Assembly: GCA_013298775.1 (NCBI GenBank)
Contig: JAAFIV010000020.1
Coordinates: 25,322 to 89,321, forward strand
DNA: 64,000 nucleotides
Source: Ignavibacteria bacterium
GTDB taxonomy: Bacteria; Bacteroidota; Ignavibacteria; Kapaibacteriales; UBA4661
Reading direction: 5' to 3'
Shown here in pieces: positions 53,446-62,692 of this stretch; position 1 is the stretch's first letter; the number at the start of each line of letters is the position of its first letter. The notes beneath the pieces are model-generated. The model worked only from the letters and a program-made list of their open reading frames with translations, had not been told where the DNA came from and made no database searches. The translations under genes and the position numbers were made by a program.

Positions 53446-53544
53446 AATGTGGAGAAGTTGAATACGAAGAAGAAATGAGTGCGGTGTTGTTGAAATTGCT
53501 GAAGTCTCAAATTTACTCAAAATTGCGATGCTGTCATGCAAAAA

Positions 53545-54771
53545 TTATTGTTCGTGCGCGGCATAGAGCGTGAGGACGTACTCGGCGTGAGCATGAGCCA
53601 CTTCTGCACGTAGTTCTGATGCGGCTTTCGGGGAAGTGCGGTCTTGTGAAGAAGGTGAGTGCGGATGCAGTTCCGCAATATATTCCAACAAGCCTTGTTG
53701 CACAAAGGTGTACTCTTGCTCAATCTCGGGAAAACGACGTTGCAATGCGGCATAGCGGCTATGGGAACGCAACGCGAAGAATTCATCCCACAAAACATCC
53801 AGACAAGGATTGTGGGTGGATAGTGAAAATTGAGCAGATTGTGTAGAACTGGCATTCAAGGAAGAATGTTTTTCTCCACGTCTCTCCGAATGCCACGCAA
53901 GCGCGATTCCAAGCGGTAGAAGGATATTGAGAAAAAATTCGTGCCGCAGGGCTTTTCCCTTTGCGATAGTGTTCGCATTGACAATATTTTTATTCAAGAT
54001 TATTTGCACATAACGTTGTGTTGCATCCTTCAATCCCTGATGAATACTTGCAAAGAAGGATTTCACATTATTCTCCTCTTCTGTATCTTTCGCAAATGCT
54101 TCGGCAATATCGGTGCGCACAGCAAGCATTTGTGCGACTCCGCGTGGACGACGTTGTTTGTGTTGATTACGCTGTGCAAATTCATCTATCAAGCGGAGCA
54201 AGGTTTCATCAGGCTTGTAGGGATTCAGAACGCTTGCGGCATAGTGCGCCTTGCGGAGAATGCGCCGCGCTGCCCAATCACCTAGAATTGCGCGGGTTTC
54301 CGAATGTGATTTCTGCAAGGATGCCGCCCGATTCAAAAGGTTGATTTCCTTGAGAGACTGTCCCCATGCGGTGCGCAGCTCTTCTTCGCTTACAACAAGC
54401 GTGTAGCGAGCGATGGAATCCGTATCATGTTGGTTCGTTGCTTGCACGACGATATGGAGTAGAAGTCCCGCAAAATCTGGGTTCTGAGCGTGTTCGTGCG
54501 CGTGCCAGTCGCGAAGCGAGCGGTGAAATTCGGCATTCCCAACGTGAACACGCCCCTCGGCAAACACCGCGACATCCAGAAAATCTGGTCCTGCGGCATG
54601 ATTCCATTCCCCAATAGAAAGAATTTGCATCGCAACACCACTTGTGCTGTGCCAAACCCGCGAAGAATCGGTGCAGACACGGCGGACAAGGCGTTGTAGT
54701 TCATATTCTGGCAGCGCAAGTATTCGTGCGCCTTCTGGACGATTTGCGCTGCTCTTTCGTGAGAAATCCAT
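53545..54771 (-). CDS. DUF2851 family protein
   Basis: A 408-aa soluble protein. LPEYELQRLVRRV near the start, IGEWNHAAGPDFLDV, GNAEFHRSLRDWHAH, LLHIVVQAT and GVAQMLAVR are segments of DUF2851, found mainly in Bacteroidota and Chlorobiota. No function is established. The start at MDFSRKS is chosen over the ORF-track start five codons earlier. A Ser-rich, variable stretch (SLNASSTQSAQFSLS) is in the C-terminal third. purS follows after 100 bp. Confidence 0.88.
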   Translation of the reverse strand: MDFSRKSSANRPEGARILALPEYELQRLVRRVCTDSSRVWHSTSGVAMQILSIGEWNHAAGPDFLDVAVFAEGRVHVGNAEFHRSLRDWHAHEHAQNPDFAGLLLHIVVQATNQHDTDSIARYTLVVSEEELRTAWGQSLKEINLLNRAASLQKSHSETRAILGDWAARRILRKAHYAASVLNPYKPDETLLRLIDEFAQRNQHKQRRPRGVAQMLAVRTDIAEAFAKDTEEENNVKSFFASIHQGLKDATQRYVQIILNKNIVNANTIAKGKALRHEFFLNILLPLGIALAWHSERRGEKHSSLNASSTQSAQFSLSTHNPCLDVLWDEFFALRSHSRYAALQRRFPEIEQEYTFVQQGLLEYIAELHPHSPSSQDRTSPKAASELRAEVAHAHAEYVLTLYAAHEQ

Positions 54772-55123
54772 AGACAAAACCAGCAAGTATGTTTACACGT
54801 ATGTTGAATAGTTGGTTAATTTTCACAAAAAGTGAAAAATTTCACATAAAGTTTACTACAATATCGGTAATTTTACACTCGTATTTTTCATGTTGTGAAG
54901 GTATATTCGTAGTTGGTAAAAATTGCTGTCAGGGAACGGCTTGGTGAATTTTTTGTATTCCTCATCAGCACCCTTATTGCATTTGGTATTGCATTTGGTC
55001 TCTCATTCTGCTGAACACGCAGATTCTTAGCAAGAAGTCAGCAAGAAGATTGCATCAACAAATGCAGCACACGCGCTCACCACGAGCATTCAGCACACGC
55101 ATTCCAAACAAAGGTAACAGCCC
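54772..55123. other. 352-bp divergent intergenic region
   Basis: It separates the DUF2851 gene (-) from a kinase gene (+). It contains a GCATTTGGTATT 12-bp duplication near 54980 and short CAGCACACGC/AGCAAGAAG repeats up to 55100. No gene was recognised; promoters of both genes are expected here. Confidence 0.4.
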
Positions 55124-57271
55124 ATGAAAGGTTTGAATTTTGCCACAAAATTCGCATTGGTTCTTTGCTCAACCTCGCTTCTGGCGGTGGGCGCGATTGG
55201 CTATTGGCTTTCGGTCATCAATCTCCAAACGCTCGAACTTCTTTCGCAAAATCGCTATCAAGTAATTGCGCACGACGCAAGTGCGCGACTTTCTGAGAAA
55301 GTCCGTTCTATGCGAGTTTTGCTTCAGGAAGCGAATGATATTTTTTCTAATCTCGAACTCAGCAATCAAGCCGCTCAAACCCTTGTTGTGTCTGCCTTGC
55401 AGCGTAATACGGAAATTGATGCTATCGGCTTGTATGACGTAGAAGGTAGCTTTGTGGATGCGATTGCGAAGGGTGAAAACATCCTCCCGAAGCACCTTCC
55501 GCAGCAACTTATTGATACGCTCAATATCAGCCCAAACACGGTCATTATCGGACGTGTAGGGCAATACACCGCAGGACAAGCCCCGATGATTCCGATTGCT
55601 ATTCGCTTTGAGCGCGGCGACGGTTCGCGGGGGATTTTGGCGTGCGCACTCACCGGACAAGACCTTTCCGCCTTTATTGCCCAAGCCTCCAAAGACGCAT
55701 TCGGGCGAAAAGAACAAATGTACATCGTGGATGATTCCTTGCGTTTGATTGCTTTTCACGACATGCAAACCTTGCTAAAACAAGAACGATTTTTTGGAAA
55801 AGGTATTTTTCAAGAAGTGAAAAAACCATCGCAAGTCGTGATTGGACGCGACGTAAGCGCGACGAAAGAATATACAACGCCAGACGCACGCGAAATGGTA
55901 GGAACATACATCACCTTGCCAGAAATCCGCGCTCTCATGGTTATTGAAGAGCCGCAAGCACTGGTGTACAGGTCGGTGAATGAGATGCGACGCGGCGTTG
56001 TGGTGGGTTTACTTGCCGTCGGTACGGCAGCGATTGTGATTAGCTTTGCCGTCGCGCGTCAGCTTAGTCGCCCGATTAACCAGCTTTTGGAAGGCTCGGA
56101 GCGTATTGCGGCGCAAGATTTCACCTATCGTCTGGACGAAGGTCGCGGGGATGAGTTTGGTATTTTGTTTCAAAGTAATAATCGCGTGGCGGGAGAATTA
56201 GCGCGGTATCAACAAATGAATTTGAACAAAATCGTTGGCACACGAAATAAGCTGGAAAGCGTTGTGCGGCAAGCCAGCGACGGTTTTATTGTCATTGAAC
56301 CAAACCGCTCCATTTTTGTAATGAACGACGTATTTGCGCATTGGTTTGGCGCAGATGCGAATACCGCAGAAGGGCGGTCATTCCTTGATGTGTTGAATCA
56401 TTACGAATTAAAACAAACGATTATGCAAGCCTTCGTGGATGAAGAAACGCATATTCCCGTACAGTTTACGCTTGATTTGGTCGGCGAAGCCAGCGAAACC
56501 GTTGTCAAAGGGACGTTTGTACGCGTGATGAGTGAAAATCAGCTTACGGCGGTGATGGGTGTACTCCGCGATGTAACGCGCGAAGTGGCTGTGGACCGCA
56601 TGAAAACAGAGCTTGTGTCAATTGTGGCGCATGAATTACGCTCGCCCTTGAACACGATTCGTGGCTTTAGCGAACTCATCAAAAAAGGACTGGACGCAGA
56701 CGAAACACAAGAATTTGCGGGAATTATTTCCTCCGAAGCAGACCGCTTGAATGGCGTTATCACGAAGTTTTTGGATATTAACCGCATCGAATCTGGGCGC
56801 ACCGACCTTCGTAAAATTCCGTTCCGCATGCACGAACTCGTAGCAAATGTGCTGAAAGTAAATATGCCGCTTGCAGAGGCACGAGGAATGACGGTCGAAA
56901 CGGAAATCCCGCTTTCTACCACGCCGATTGTGGGCGACCCCGACCTTATCGGACAAGTATTCTTGAATTTATTCAGCAACGCCGTCAAATACTCGGAAGC
57001 AAACAAAACCGTGCGCATTGAGGTCGTCGAAGGCTCAGATACGATGCGCGTAAACGTGTACGACCAAGGCTATGGCATTTCAGAATCGGCGAAGGAAAAG
57101 CTCTTCACAAAATTCTTCCGCGCTGTGGATGACGAGCGTGTGCGCCAACACGTCGGAACGGGCTTGGGACTTGCATTCATCAAAGAAATCGTTGAAAAGC
57201 ACGGCGGCGAAATGGGCGTAGAAAGCCAGTTGAATGTTGGTTCGATGTTCTATTTCTGGCTGCCGAAGTAA
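55124..57271 (+). CDS. membrane sensor histidine kinase (Cache-HAMP-PAS-HisKA)
   Basis: A 715-aa kinase. The first helix is LVLCSTSLLAVGAIGYWL, a double-Cache-like periplasmic sensor spans ~40-285 and the second helix is VVVGLLAVGTAAIVISFAVA. HAMP (RQLSRPINQLLEGSERI), PAS (about 375-490), HisKA with His503 in VAHELRSPLNTI, and HATPase_c (NLFSNAVKYS, DQGYGIS, GTGLGLAFIKE) follow. It is an orphan kinase: no response regulator gene is adjacent. The signal is unknown. Repeat G5 starts 6 bp after its stop. Confidence 0.95.
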   Translation: MKGLNFATKFALVLCSTSLLAVGAIGYWLSVINLQTLELLSQNRYQVIAHDASARLSEKVRSMRVLLQEANDIFSNLELSNQAAQTLVVSALQRNTEIDAIGLYDVEGSFVDAIAKGENILPKHLPQQLIDTLNISPNTVIIGRVGQYTAGQAPMIPIAIRFERGDGSRGILACALTGQDLSAFIAQASKDAFGRKEQMYIVDDSLRLIAFHDMQTLLKQERFFGKGIFQEVKKPSQVVIGRDVSATKEYTTPDAREMVGTYITLPEIRALMVIEEPQALVYRSVNEMRRGVVVGLLAVGTAAIVISFAVARQLSRPINQLLEGSERIAAQDFTYRLDEGRGDEFGILFQSNNRVAGELARYQQMNLNKIVGTRNKLESVVRQASDGFIVIEPNRSIFVMNDVFAHWFGADANTAEGRSFLDVLNHYELKQTIMQAFVDEETHIPVQFTLDLVGEASETVVKGTFVRVMSENQLTAVMGVLRDVTREVAVDRMKTELVSIVAHELRSPLNTIRGFSELIKKGLDADETQEFAGIISSEADRLNGVITKFLDINRIESGRTDLRKIPFRMHELVANVLKVNMPLAEARGMTVETEIPLSTTPIVGDPDLIGQVFLNLFSNAVKYSEANKTVRIEVVEGSDTMRVNVYDQGYGISESAKEKLFTKFFRAVDDERVRQHVGTGLGLAFIKEIVEKHGGEMGVESQLNVGSMFYFWLPK

Positions 57272-57276
57272 GAGAA

Positions 57277-57306
57277 GGATGAAATCTGAGGGCTGAGGGA
57301 TGAAGG
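57277..57306. repeat. dispersed repeat family G, copy 5, with tandem 15-bp repeat after it
   Basis: GGATGAAATCTGAGGGCTGA then GGGATGAAGG. A 15-bp tandem (ACCAAGTAACTAAGC, about 2.5 units) follows to the start of the TPR gene. Confidence 0.6.
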
Positions 57307-57372
57307 TTTTGCGCCTATTCTCAAGGAACCAAGCACCAAGTAACTAAGCACCAAGTAACTAAGCATCAATCA

Positions 57373-57696
57373 ATGCCGAACCGCCTCGAACATCTTCTCG
57401 AATTTTACCGCGACGACCCGCACGATGCTTTCACACAGTATGGTATCGCGCTGGAATACAATGCGCTCAAAAATTACCCTGCGGCGTTGGAATGGTTCGA
57501 GCGTTTACGCGCTGCGCAGCCCGATTACGTGCCGACCTACTACATGCTCGCGGGCGTGTATCGCGCTGTGAATGAGCCACGCAAGGCAGAAGAAATCTAT
57601 CGTGCAGGGCAAATTGCCGCAAAAAAAATGGGCGACCATCACGCTTTTGCCGAGCTGTCGGCGGCATTGGAAGAATTGCTTGAAGATGAGGATTGA
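57373..57696 (+). CDS. small TPR-repeat protein
   Basis: A 107-aa soluble protein with about two tetratricopeptide repeats: FTQYGIALEYNALKNYPAAL and TYYMLAGVYRAVNEPRKAE with the A-x-x-Y/W-P pattern. It ends in an acidic tail (EELLEDED). It has no catalytic motif and likely mediates protein contacts. Similar short TPR proteins are common in Bacteroidota. It lies ~100 bp after the kinase gene. Confidence 0.75.
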   Translation: MPNRLEHLLEFYRDDPHDAFTQYGIALEYNALKNYPAALEWFERLRAAQPDYVPTYYMLAGVYRAVNEPRKAEEIYRAGQIAAKKMGDHHAFAELSAALEELLEDED

Positions 57697-57791
57697 TAAG
57701 GTTTCACGCGCCTTCCCAGCCATAGATATTCTTGAATGAAAAAAATTTCATTTTTTCCTGTTTAAGCGAAACAAAGCGCGAAATTTTGTGC

Positions 57792-57799
57792 TATATTTG
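57792..57799 (+). promoter_or_regulatory. Bacteroidota-type -7 box before the acyl-CoA dehydrogenase
   Basis: TATATTTG in the 256-bp gap after the TPR gene, 154 bp before the ATG. No good -33 element is evident. Confidence 0.4.
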
Positions 57800-57952
57800 T
57801 CGTGCTAATAAATGACAGGTATTCACGTAAAGAGAATACGCCCTATGCGGCTTTATACCTTGCGTTGATGCTTATGAAAAAGCATTCCCTTCCCGTACAA
57901 ATTTCGTCTCAAAACCCTTTATTTTTTTATAGTTTGTTCTAGGAGCCACCGT

Positions 57953-59290
57953 ATGTTGGATAAAATCGACCTCGCAAAAGCAGCGAAAGTTGCTGAAAAG
58001 ATGGACTTGAACGTCCTTATGGACTTCGTTTTGAATATGGACCCAAAAATGATGGAAATGCTCATGTCGCAATTTGGCGGCGGCAAAGGAGCAAATGGTT
58101 CTGCAAAAAAGAAAGAATTACCCGCACCAAATCTGGATTTCTACAATGTGTATGAGTTCCTCACGCCCGAACAACGCGCTATTCAAATGAAAGTGCGGAA
58201 TTTCATGGAAACTGAGGTAAACCCAATTGCAAATGAGTATTGGGCAAAAGATGAGTTCCCGCATCAAATCATTCCAAAAGTAGCGGAGCTTGGGCTTATC
58301 GGGCTTGCGTACAAAGGCTACGGCTGCTTGGGCGAAACCACGCTCTTGGAAGGCATCTGCGCAATGGAAATGGCACGTATTGACTCCTCCTTCGCAACCT
58401 TCTTCGGCGTACATGGCGGCTTGGCAATGGGTTCGATTTACCATTGCGGCTCGGAAGAGCAAAAGCAAAAATGGCTTCCAGCAATGCGCAAGATGGAAAA
58501 AATCGGCTGTTTCGGCTTGACCGAACCGGAAGTAGGCTCTGGTACTGCGGGCGGAATGCACACTACCTGCCGCCGCGAGGGTGATACGTGGATTCTGAAC
58601 GGCAAAAAGAAATGGATTGGAAACGGCACCTTTGCTGACGTTGCCGTGATTTGGGCGCGTGAAGAATCTACAAATCAAGTAAAAGGTTTCTTGGTAGAGA
58701 AAGATACGCCTGGCTTTACCTCGAAGAAAATTGAAGGCAAAATGGCATTGCGCATTGTGCAGAACGCTATTTTGAAACTTGAGAACGTGAAAGTTCACGA
58801 GGAAAACCGCTTGCAAGAAGCAAATACCTTTGCCGACACAGCAAAAGTCCTTCGCATGACCCGCGCTGGCGTAGCGTGGATGGCGGTTGGTTGCGCTTTG
58901 GGTGCGTATGAAAACAGCTTGAAATACTCACAAACACGTAAGCAATTTGGCAAGCAAATCGGTAATTTCCAGCTTGTCCAAAACTTGCTTGTGCAGATGT
59001 ACAGCAACGTAACAGCTTGCCAAACCTTGTGTACACGCCTCTCGCAAATGCAAGACTCTGGCACAATGAAAGACGAACACGCTTCCATGGCAAAGGCATT
59101 CTGCACACTTCGCATGCGCGAAACAGTGGGTTGGGCGCGTGAGCTTCTTGGCGGCAACGGTATTTTGCTCGGACACAACGTCGGTCGCTTTGTTGCCGAC
59201 GCGGAAGCAATCTACTCCTACGAAGGCACTCGCGAAATGAACACGCTTATCGTCGGTCGCGCAATTACTGGCTTCAGCGCATTCGTGTAA
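57953..59290 (+). CDS. acyl-CoA dehydrogenase, glutaryl-CoA dehydrogenase-like
   Basis: A 445-aa flavoenzyme with a good AGGAG ribosome binding site. About 50 N-terminal residues (with a Met-rich helix) precede the dehydrogenase core. CFGLTEPEVGSGTAGG and WILNGKKKWIGNGTFA are FAD/substrate segments; RKQFGKQIGNFQLVQNLL is the dimer helix; SYEGTREMNTLIVGRAITG holds the catalytic Glu in the position used by glutaryl-CoA dehydrogenase and plant ACX4. It oxidises an acyl-CoA to the enoyl-CoA. No lysine-degradation genes are nearby, so the substrate is open. Confidence 0.92.
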   Translation: MLDKIDLAKAAKVAEKMDLNVLMDFVLNMDPKMMEMLMSQFGGGKGANGSAKKKELPAPNLDFYNVYEFLTPEQRAIQMKVRNFMETEVNPIANEYWAKDEFPHQIIPKVAELGLIGLAYKGYGCLGETTLLEGICAMEMARIDSSFATFFGVHGGLAMGSIYHCGSEEQKQKWLPAMRKMEKIGCFGLTEPEVGSGTAGGMHTTCRREGDTWILNGKKKWIGNGTFADVAVIWAREESTNQVKGFLVEKDTPGFTSKKIEGKMALRIVQNAILKLENVKVHEENRLQEANTFADTAKVLRMTRAGVAWMAVGCALGAYENSLKYSQTRKQFGKQIGNFQLVQNLLVQMYSNVTACQTLCTRLSQMQDSGTMKDEHASMAKAFCTLRMRETVGWARELLGGNGILLGHNVGRFVADAEAIYSYEGTREMNTLIVGRAITGFSAFV

Positions 59291-59348
59291 ATGTAGTTGT
59301 CAATCTTTACAAGGTCTGGTGTCATTCAAGCATCAGACCTTGTTCATT

Positions 59349-59390
59349 TTAAAGATGAAATTTTAGAGATGAAATTTTAGAGATGAAATT
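59349..59390. repeat. 14-bp tandem repeat
   Basis: GATGAAATTTTAGA is repeated about 2.5 times. The 59291-59525 gap otherwise shows no gene. Confidence 0.8.
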
Positions 59391-59525
59391 CACTTGCAAC
59401 TACCTCTTGTAATCACAACATATTCAAAAGTTTACAGCAATTATCAACAACAAATACATCTATTGATGTACGTATTTCGTATTCATTATGTTTGTGTTTC
59501 CCACCCACCTCTATTCAGTAACACT

Positions 59526-60842
59526 ATGCAACCAATACAAATCCAGATTCCCACTTCGTTTGCTCAAACGCCGTCATTATCGGGCATTCGTAAAATTGGT
59601 TTAGCAATTCTCCTTGTTGGAATTGCCGTGTTTTTGCTTGGTGCGACAGGTGCGTTTGCCGCATCACCACTCATGTACAGCGTTTTTAGCTTTGGAATGG
59701 TGCTGCTGGGCGCATTCACGTATATTGTGCCGCTTGTCCGCGAACACTCGGCGGGCATTCAAAATACGGGCATCATGTTTAGCAAGGCAAGTCATAGGGG
59801 AGCCGTCGCGTGGCTTATCGGCGTGGGAATGACAGGCTTTTATGTGCTGTTGTATTGGTTTCCCGAATACCTCACGCATTGTATCGCATCGGTGAATTGG
59901 CTCAGTTTCGCGCTCAAGGGTAAGGCGGCTGACCAATGGTTTTTATACGGTACCATATACACGCTGGCGGTTTTGGTTATGGGCGTTCGCATGATTATCA
60001 AGTACCGACACAGCAAATATCAGATTGTGCGGACACTTTCGGTAATGTTTTTCCAACTTGTTTTTGCATATTTAATTCCGTCGTTCCTCGCGCTCATGCA
60101 CCAGCCGGATTTTTATTTTACCTACTTCTGGCCCCTCAAATTCGACTACTTGAATCCCTTCACCGTGCGCTATTATCTCGCTTCGCCGAACCATTTGATG
60201 GTCTTTATGATTTTTTGGGGATTTATGATGACACTTGTTGCCACGCCTGTTCTGACGTACTTTTTTGGCAAACGCTGGTACTGCTCGTGGGTATGCGGCT
60301 GCGGCGGACTGGCGGAAACACTCGGCGACCCCTTCCGCCAAAACTCTGATAAATCCTTGCGTGCATGGAAAATTGAACGCTGGATGATTCACAGTGTGTT
60401 GGTCTTTGCAGTGGTTACAACGGCGTTGCTGTGGCTGAATTCCTCCATGCAAGGTGCAATTTTGGGCGAGGCATCGGGAATGTTCGCAAAAGCGTATGGA
60501 TTTCTGATTGGCTCAGTATTTTCGGGCGTTGTGGGAACGGGCTTTTATCCGATAATGGGTTCGCGCGTGTGGTGCCGTTTTGGTTGCCCGCAAGCCGCGA
60601 TTTTAGGCGTGTTGCAAAAATATTTTTCGCGCTTCCGCATCACCACCAATGGCGACCAATGTATTTCCTGCGGCAATTGTTCCACCTATTGTGAAATGGG
60701 TATAGATGTTCGTGCGTATGCCCAGCGTGGCGAAAACATCGTCCGCGCTTCGTGTGTGGGTTGTGGCGTGTGTTCGGCGGTATGTCCGCGTGGTGTGCTT
60801 TCATTGGAAAATGGTCCTGCGCAAGGAAAGACGCGCTTTTGA
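59526..60842 (+). CDS. NapH/NosR-like membrane iron-sulfur protein
   Basis: A 438-aa protein with about six helices. The chosen ATG follows a 44-codon leader of no clear character. Two Cys-pair motifs in membrane-adjacent loops (YCSWVCGCGGL and WCRFGCPQA) and two [4Fe-4S] ferredoxin motifs (CISCGNCSTYC, CVGCGVCSAVCP) near the C-terminus match NapH/NosR-C/RdxA-like quinol electron-transfer proteins. It may pass electrons to a periplasmic or cytoplasmic reductase not present here. It ends 9 bp before a plus-strand family C hairpin. Confidence 0.88.
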   Translation: MQPIQIQIPTSFAQTPSLSGIRKIGLAILLVGIAVFLLGATGAFAASPLMYSVFSFGMVLLGAFTYIVPLVREHSAGIQNTGIMFSKASHRGAVAWLIGVGMTGFYVLLYWFPEYLTHCIASVNWLSFALKGKAADQWFLYGTIYTLAVLVMGVRMIIKYRHSKYQIVRTLSVMFFQLVFAYLIPSFLALMHQPDFYFTYFWPLKFDYLNPFTVRYYLASPNHLMVFMIFWGFMMTLVATPVLTYFFGKRWYCSWVCGCGGLAETLGDPFRQNSDKSLRAWKIERWMIHSVLVFAVVTTALLWLNSSMQGAILGEASGMFAKAYGFLIGSVFSGVVGTGFYPIMGSRVWCRFGCPQAAILGVLQKYFSRFRITTNGDQCISCGNCSTYCEMGIDVRAYAQRGENIVRASCVGCGVCSAVCPRGVLSLENGPAQGKTRF

Positions 60843-60851
60843 AATCATTCT

Positions 60852-60883
60852 GTGTGAGGCTCTCGCTTCTTCGCGAGGGTCTC
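60852..60883 (+). repeat. family C hairpin, copy 6 (plus-strand form)
   Basis: GTGAGGCTCTCGC and GCGAGGGTCTCAC pair through G-U in plus-strand RNA, loop TTCTTC. It follows the plus-strand NapH-like gene. A 12-bp tandem (AAAGACTTCGGC twice) comes next. Confidence 0.8.
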
Positions 60884-61032
60884 ACTCCAGCAAAGACTTC
60901 GGCAAAGACTTCGGCAACGTAATACTCTTCTACCGTTCTGACTGTGTTTTTGTTATTTTGCATAGCTTGAATTCAAAAAGTAATAGTTTGAGACGCAAAC
61001 TATTCGTCTTGATTATCCCTTCGCCATTCTTT

Positions 61033-62136
61033 ATGACCCTCATTACACTCGACCATCTTGAAAAACGCTACGAGAACGGTTTTGAAGCCGTTAAGGATCT
61101 TTCTTTGCGCTTGGAAAGCGGAAAATTCACGGTGCTACTCGGACCGTCAGGATGCGGTAAAAGCACAACCTTACGCATGATTGCTGGCTTGGAGAGCATT
61201 ACTGCTGGAGAATTGCGTTTCGATAATGAGCGCATGAATGAAGCATTACCCAAGCATCGTGATATTGGTATGGTGTTTCAAAATTACGCACTGTACCCAC
61301 ATTTGAGTGTGTTTGAGAACATTGCGTTCCCACTGCGTTTGCGCCGCGAAGCAAAAGCACGTGTTGATGAGCGTGTCCGCGAAGTAGCAGCAATGACGGG
61401 CTTGGCAGAACTTTTAGACCGGAAACCCAAGCAACTCTCAGGCGGACAACGCCAGCGCGTGGCATTGGGGCGAGCAATCGTGCGAAAGCCGCGTGTATTC
61501 TTGTTCGATGAACCACTCTCGAATTTAGATGCTCAACTCCGAACCCAAATGCGCGTGGAAATAAGCCAATTGCAACGTCTTGTTGGCTCAACGGCAGTGT
61601 ATGTAACGCACGACCAAACCGAGGCGATGACGATGGCAGATACGATTGTGGTGATGAACAAAGGGGAATTGCAGCAAGTCGGGACACCGCAGGAAATCTA
61701 CAATAATCCCTCAAACCGCTTTGTTGCTGGATTTTTAGGTAGCCCAACGATGAATTTTTTTGAAGGAAATCTTACGCAAACTGCGAAGGAATGGCACTTT
61801 CAAGAGCAAGACGGATTCACACTCAATGATGCTCAAAATCAGGTATTATCTGCCTTTCAGGGGAAAGTTGCACTTGGCATTCGTCCAGAAAATATAGCCT
61901 GTACACCGTTTGAGAGCGATTCTGCCGCGTTATCTTTCTCTGCAACGATTGAACGCATTGAATTTCTTGGGAATGAAAAGCTCGTCTATTTTCGGACGCA
62001 ATCGAAATCAGCATCATTGCTCAAAGTCCTGAGAGCGAGTATTGGCGAGGTCATTGGCGAGGTTGGCACGAACTGTACGCTTTTTGTCAAACGAGGAGCG
62101 TGTGCATTTTTTAATGAGCGTGGTGAGCGAGTGTAA
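61033..62136 (+). CDS. ABC transporter ATP-binding protein (MalK/UgpC type)
   Basis: A 367-aa ATPase from ATG 61033; the ORF-track extension overlaps the preceding gene in another frame. Walker A is LLGPSGCGKSTT, the Q-loop is VFQNYALYPH, the signature LSGGQRQR, Walker B VFLFDEPLSNLDAQ and the switch His VTHDQTEAM. The C-terminal third is a TOBE/regulatory region with LGIRPENI. It contains IGEVIGEVG, a 12-bp duplication. It would drive uptake of a solute, often a sugar; permease genes are not adjacent, so it may serve several transporters. Confidence 0.93.
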   Translation: MTLITLDHLEKRYENGFEAVKDLSLRLESGKFTVLLGPSGCGKSTTLRMIAGLESITAGELRFDNERMNEALPKHRDIGMVFQNYALYPHLSVFENIAFPLRLRREAKARVDERVREVAAMTGLAELLDRKPKQLSGGQRQRVALGRAIVRKPRVFLFDEPLSNLDAQLRTQMRVEISQLQRLVGSTAVYVTHDQTEAMTMADTIVVMNKGELQQVGTPQEIYNNPSNRFVAGFLGSPTMNFFEGNLTQTAKEWHFQEQDGFTLNDAQNQVLSAFQGKVALGIRPENIACTPFESDSAALSFSATIERIEFLGNEKLVYFRTQSKSASLLKVLRASIGEVIGEVGTNCTLFVKRGACAFFNERGERV

Positions 62137-62158
62137 GGTTGTACAATTTCATAATTTC

Positions 62159-62351
62159 ATGGTGAAGCTGAACGGTACTCATATCAGAATGGAAAGAATG
62201 CAACAACGTGAATCACAGGCAAATCCATCAAACCCTCTCAGCACAAGATATTATGCGCCTTCCACGCGAAGAGCGCACAATCATCATGGCGGAGCAAGCA
62301 GAACTGATGTGCCGCCACTATGTCGAAAACCCTGATGAAATCTTGTCGTAG
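62159..62351 (+). pseudogene. truncated duplicate of the antitoxin-like gene at 62871
   Basis: ATG 62159 to 62351 is close to identical to 62871-63115, but about 62 bp corresponding to 62945-63006 are missing, which shifts the frame (ORF now ends at 62335). The far end carries a new stop (TCGTAG) in the original frame. On the minus strand the same segment encodes the last residues of the MazF-like toxin. Confidence 0.85.
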
Positions 62352-62692
62352 GCTTGGATATGTAGCACTTTTGCCAATGCGTTTTCTATATCCGAAAGAA
62401 AAATCTTATCAATAACACCCAAACGCCGCATAAAACGAGTGGTCGAAACAGAGCGCACTTGAAAACAATCGGCAGCAGAAGGTTTAGAAAGCCCATTGTC
62501 TGTGTTGGGTGCAATCTCTAGTAGCCAAGGTGTTTCGGCATAATGCGGCTTCCAGTCGGTGATTGGCACAATAACACGCAACGGTAAAATACCTAATTGG
62601 TCGTCGCTGACAATAAGCGCGGGGCGTGTTTTCTGGATTTCCGCACCAAGCGTCGGGTCAAGGCTCACAAGCCAGATTTCACCGCGCTTCAT
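62318..62692 (-). CDS. MazF/PemK-like endoribonuclease toxin
   Basis: A 124-aa MazF-like protein. It starts at MKRGEIWLVSLDPTLGAEIQ, the exact family beginning (basic Arg and the Gly-E/I-K-x-RP segment). KTRPALIVSDDQ and LRVIVPITDWK follow; these are RNA-binding and dimer strands. It cuts mRNA at short motifs. The last ~11 residues (DKISSGFST) come from the duplicated segment of 62159, so the C-terminus may be chimeric. Its start overlaps the antitoxin stop by 14 bp. Confidence 0.9.
   Translation of the reverse strand: MKRGEIWLVSLDPTLGAEIQKTRPALIVSDDQLGILPLRVIVPITDWKPHYAETPWLLEIAPNTDNGLSKPSAADCFQVRSVSTTRFMRRLGVIDKIFLSDIENALAKVLHIQAYDKISSGFST

Noticed and set aside
62042-62335. 97-aa ORF at the end of the ABC ATPase gene
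   Set aside because: Runs out of frame through the ATPase end and the frameshifted duplicate; treated as pseudogene instead.
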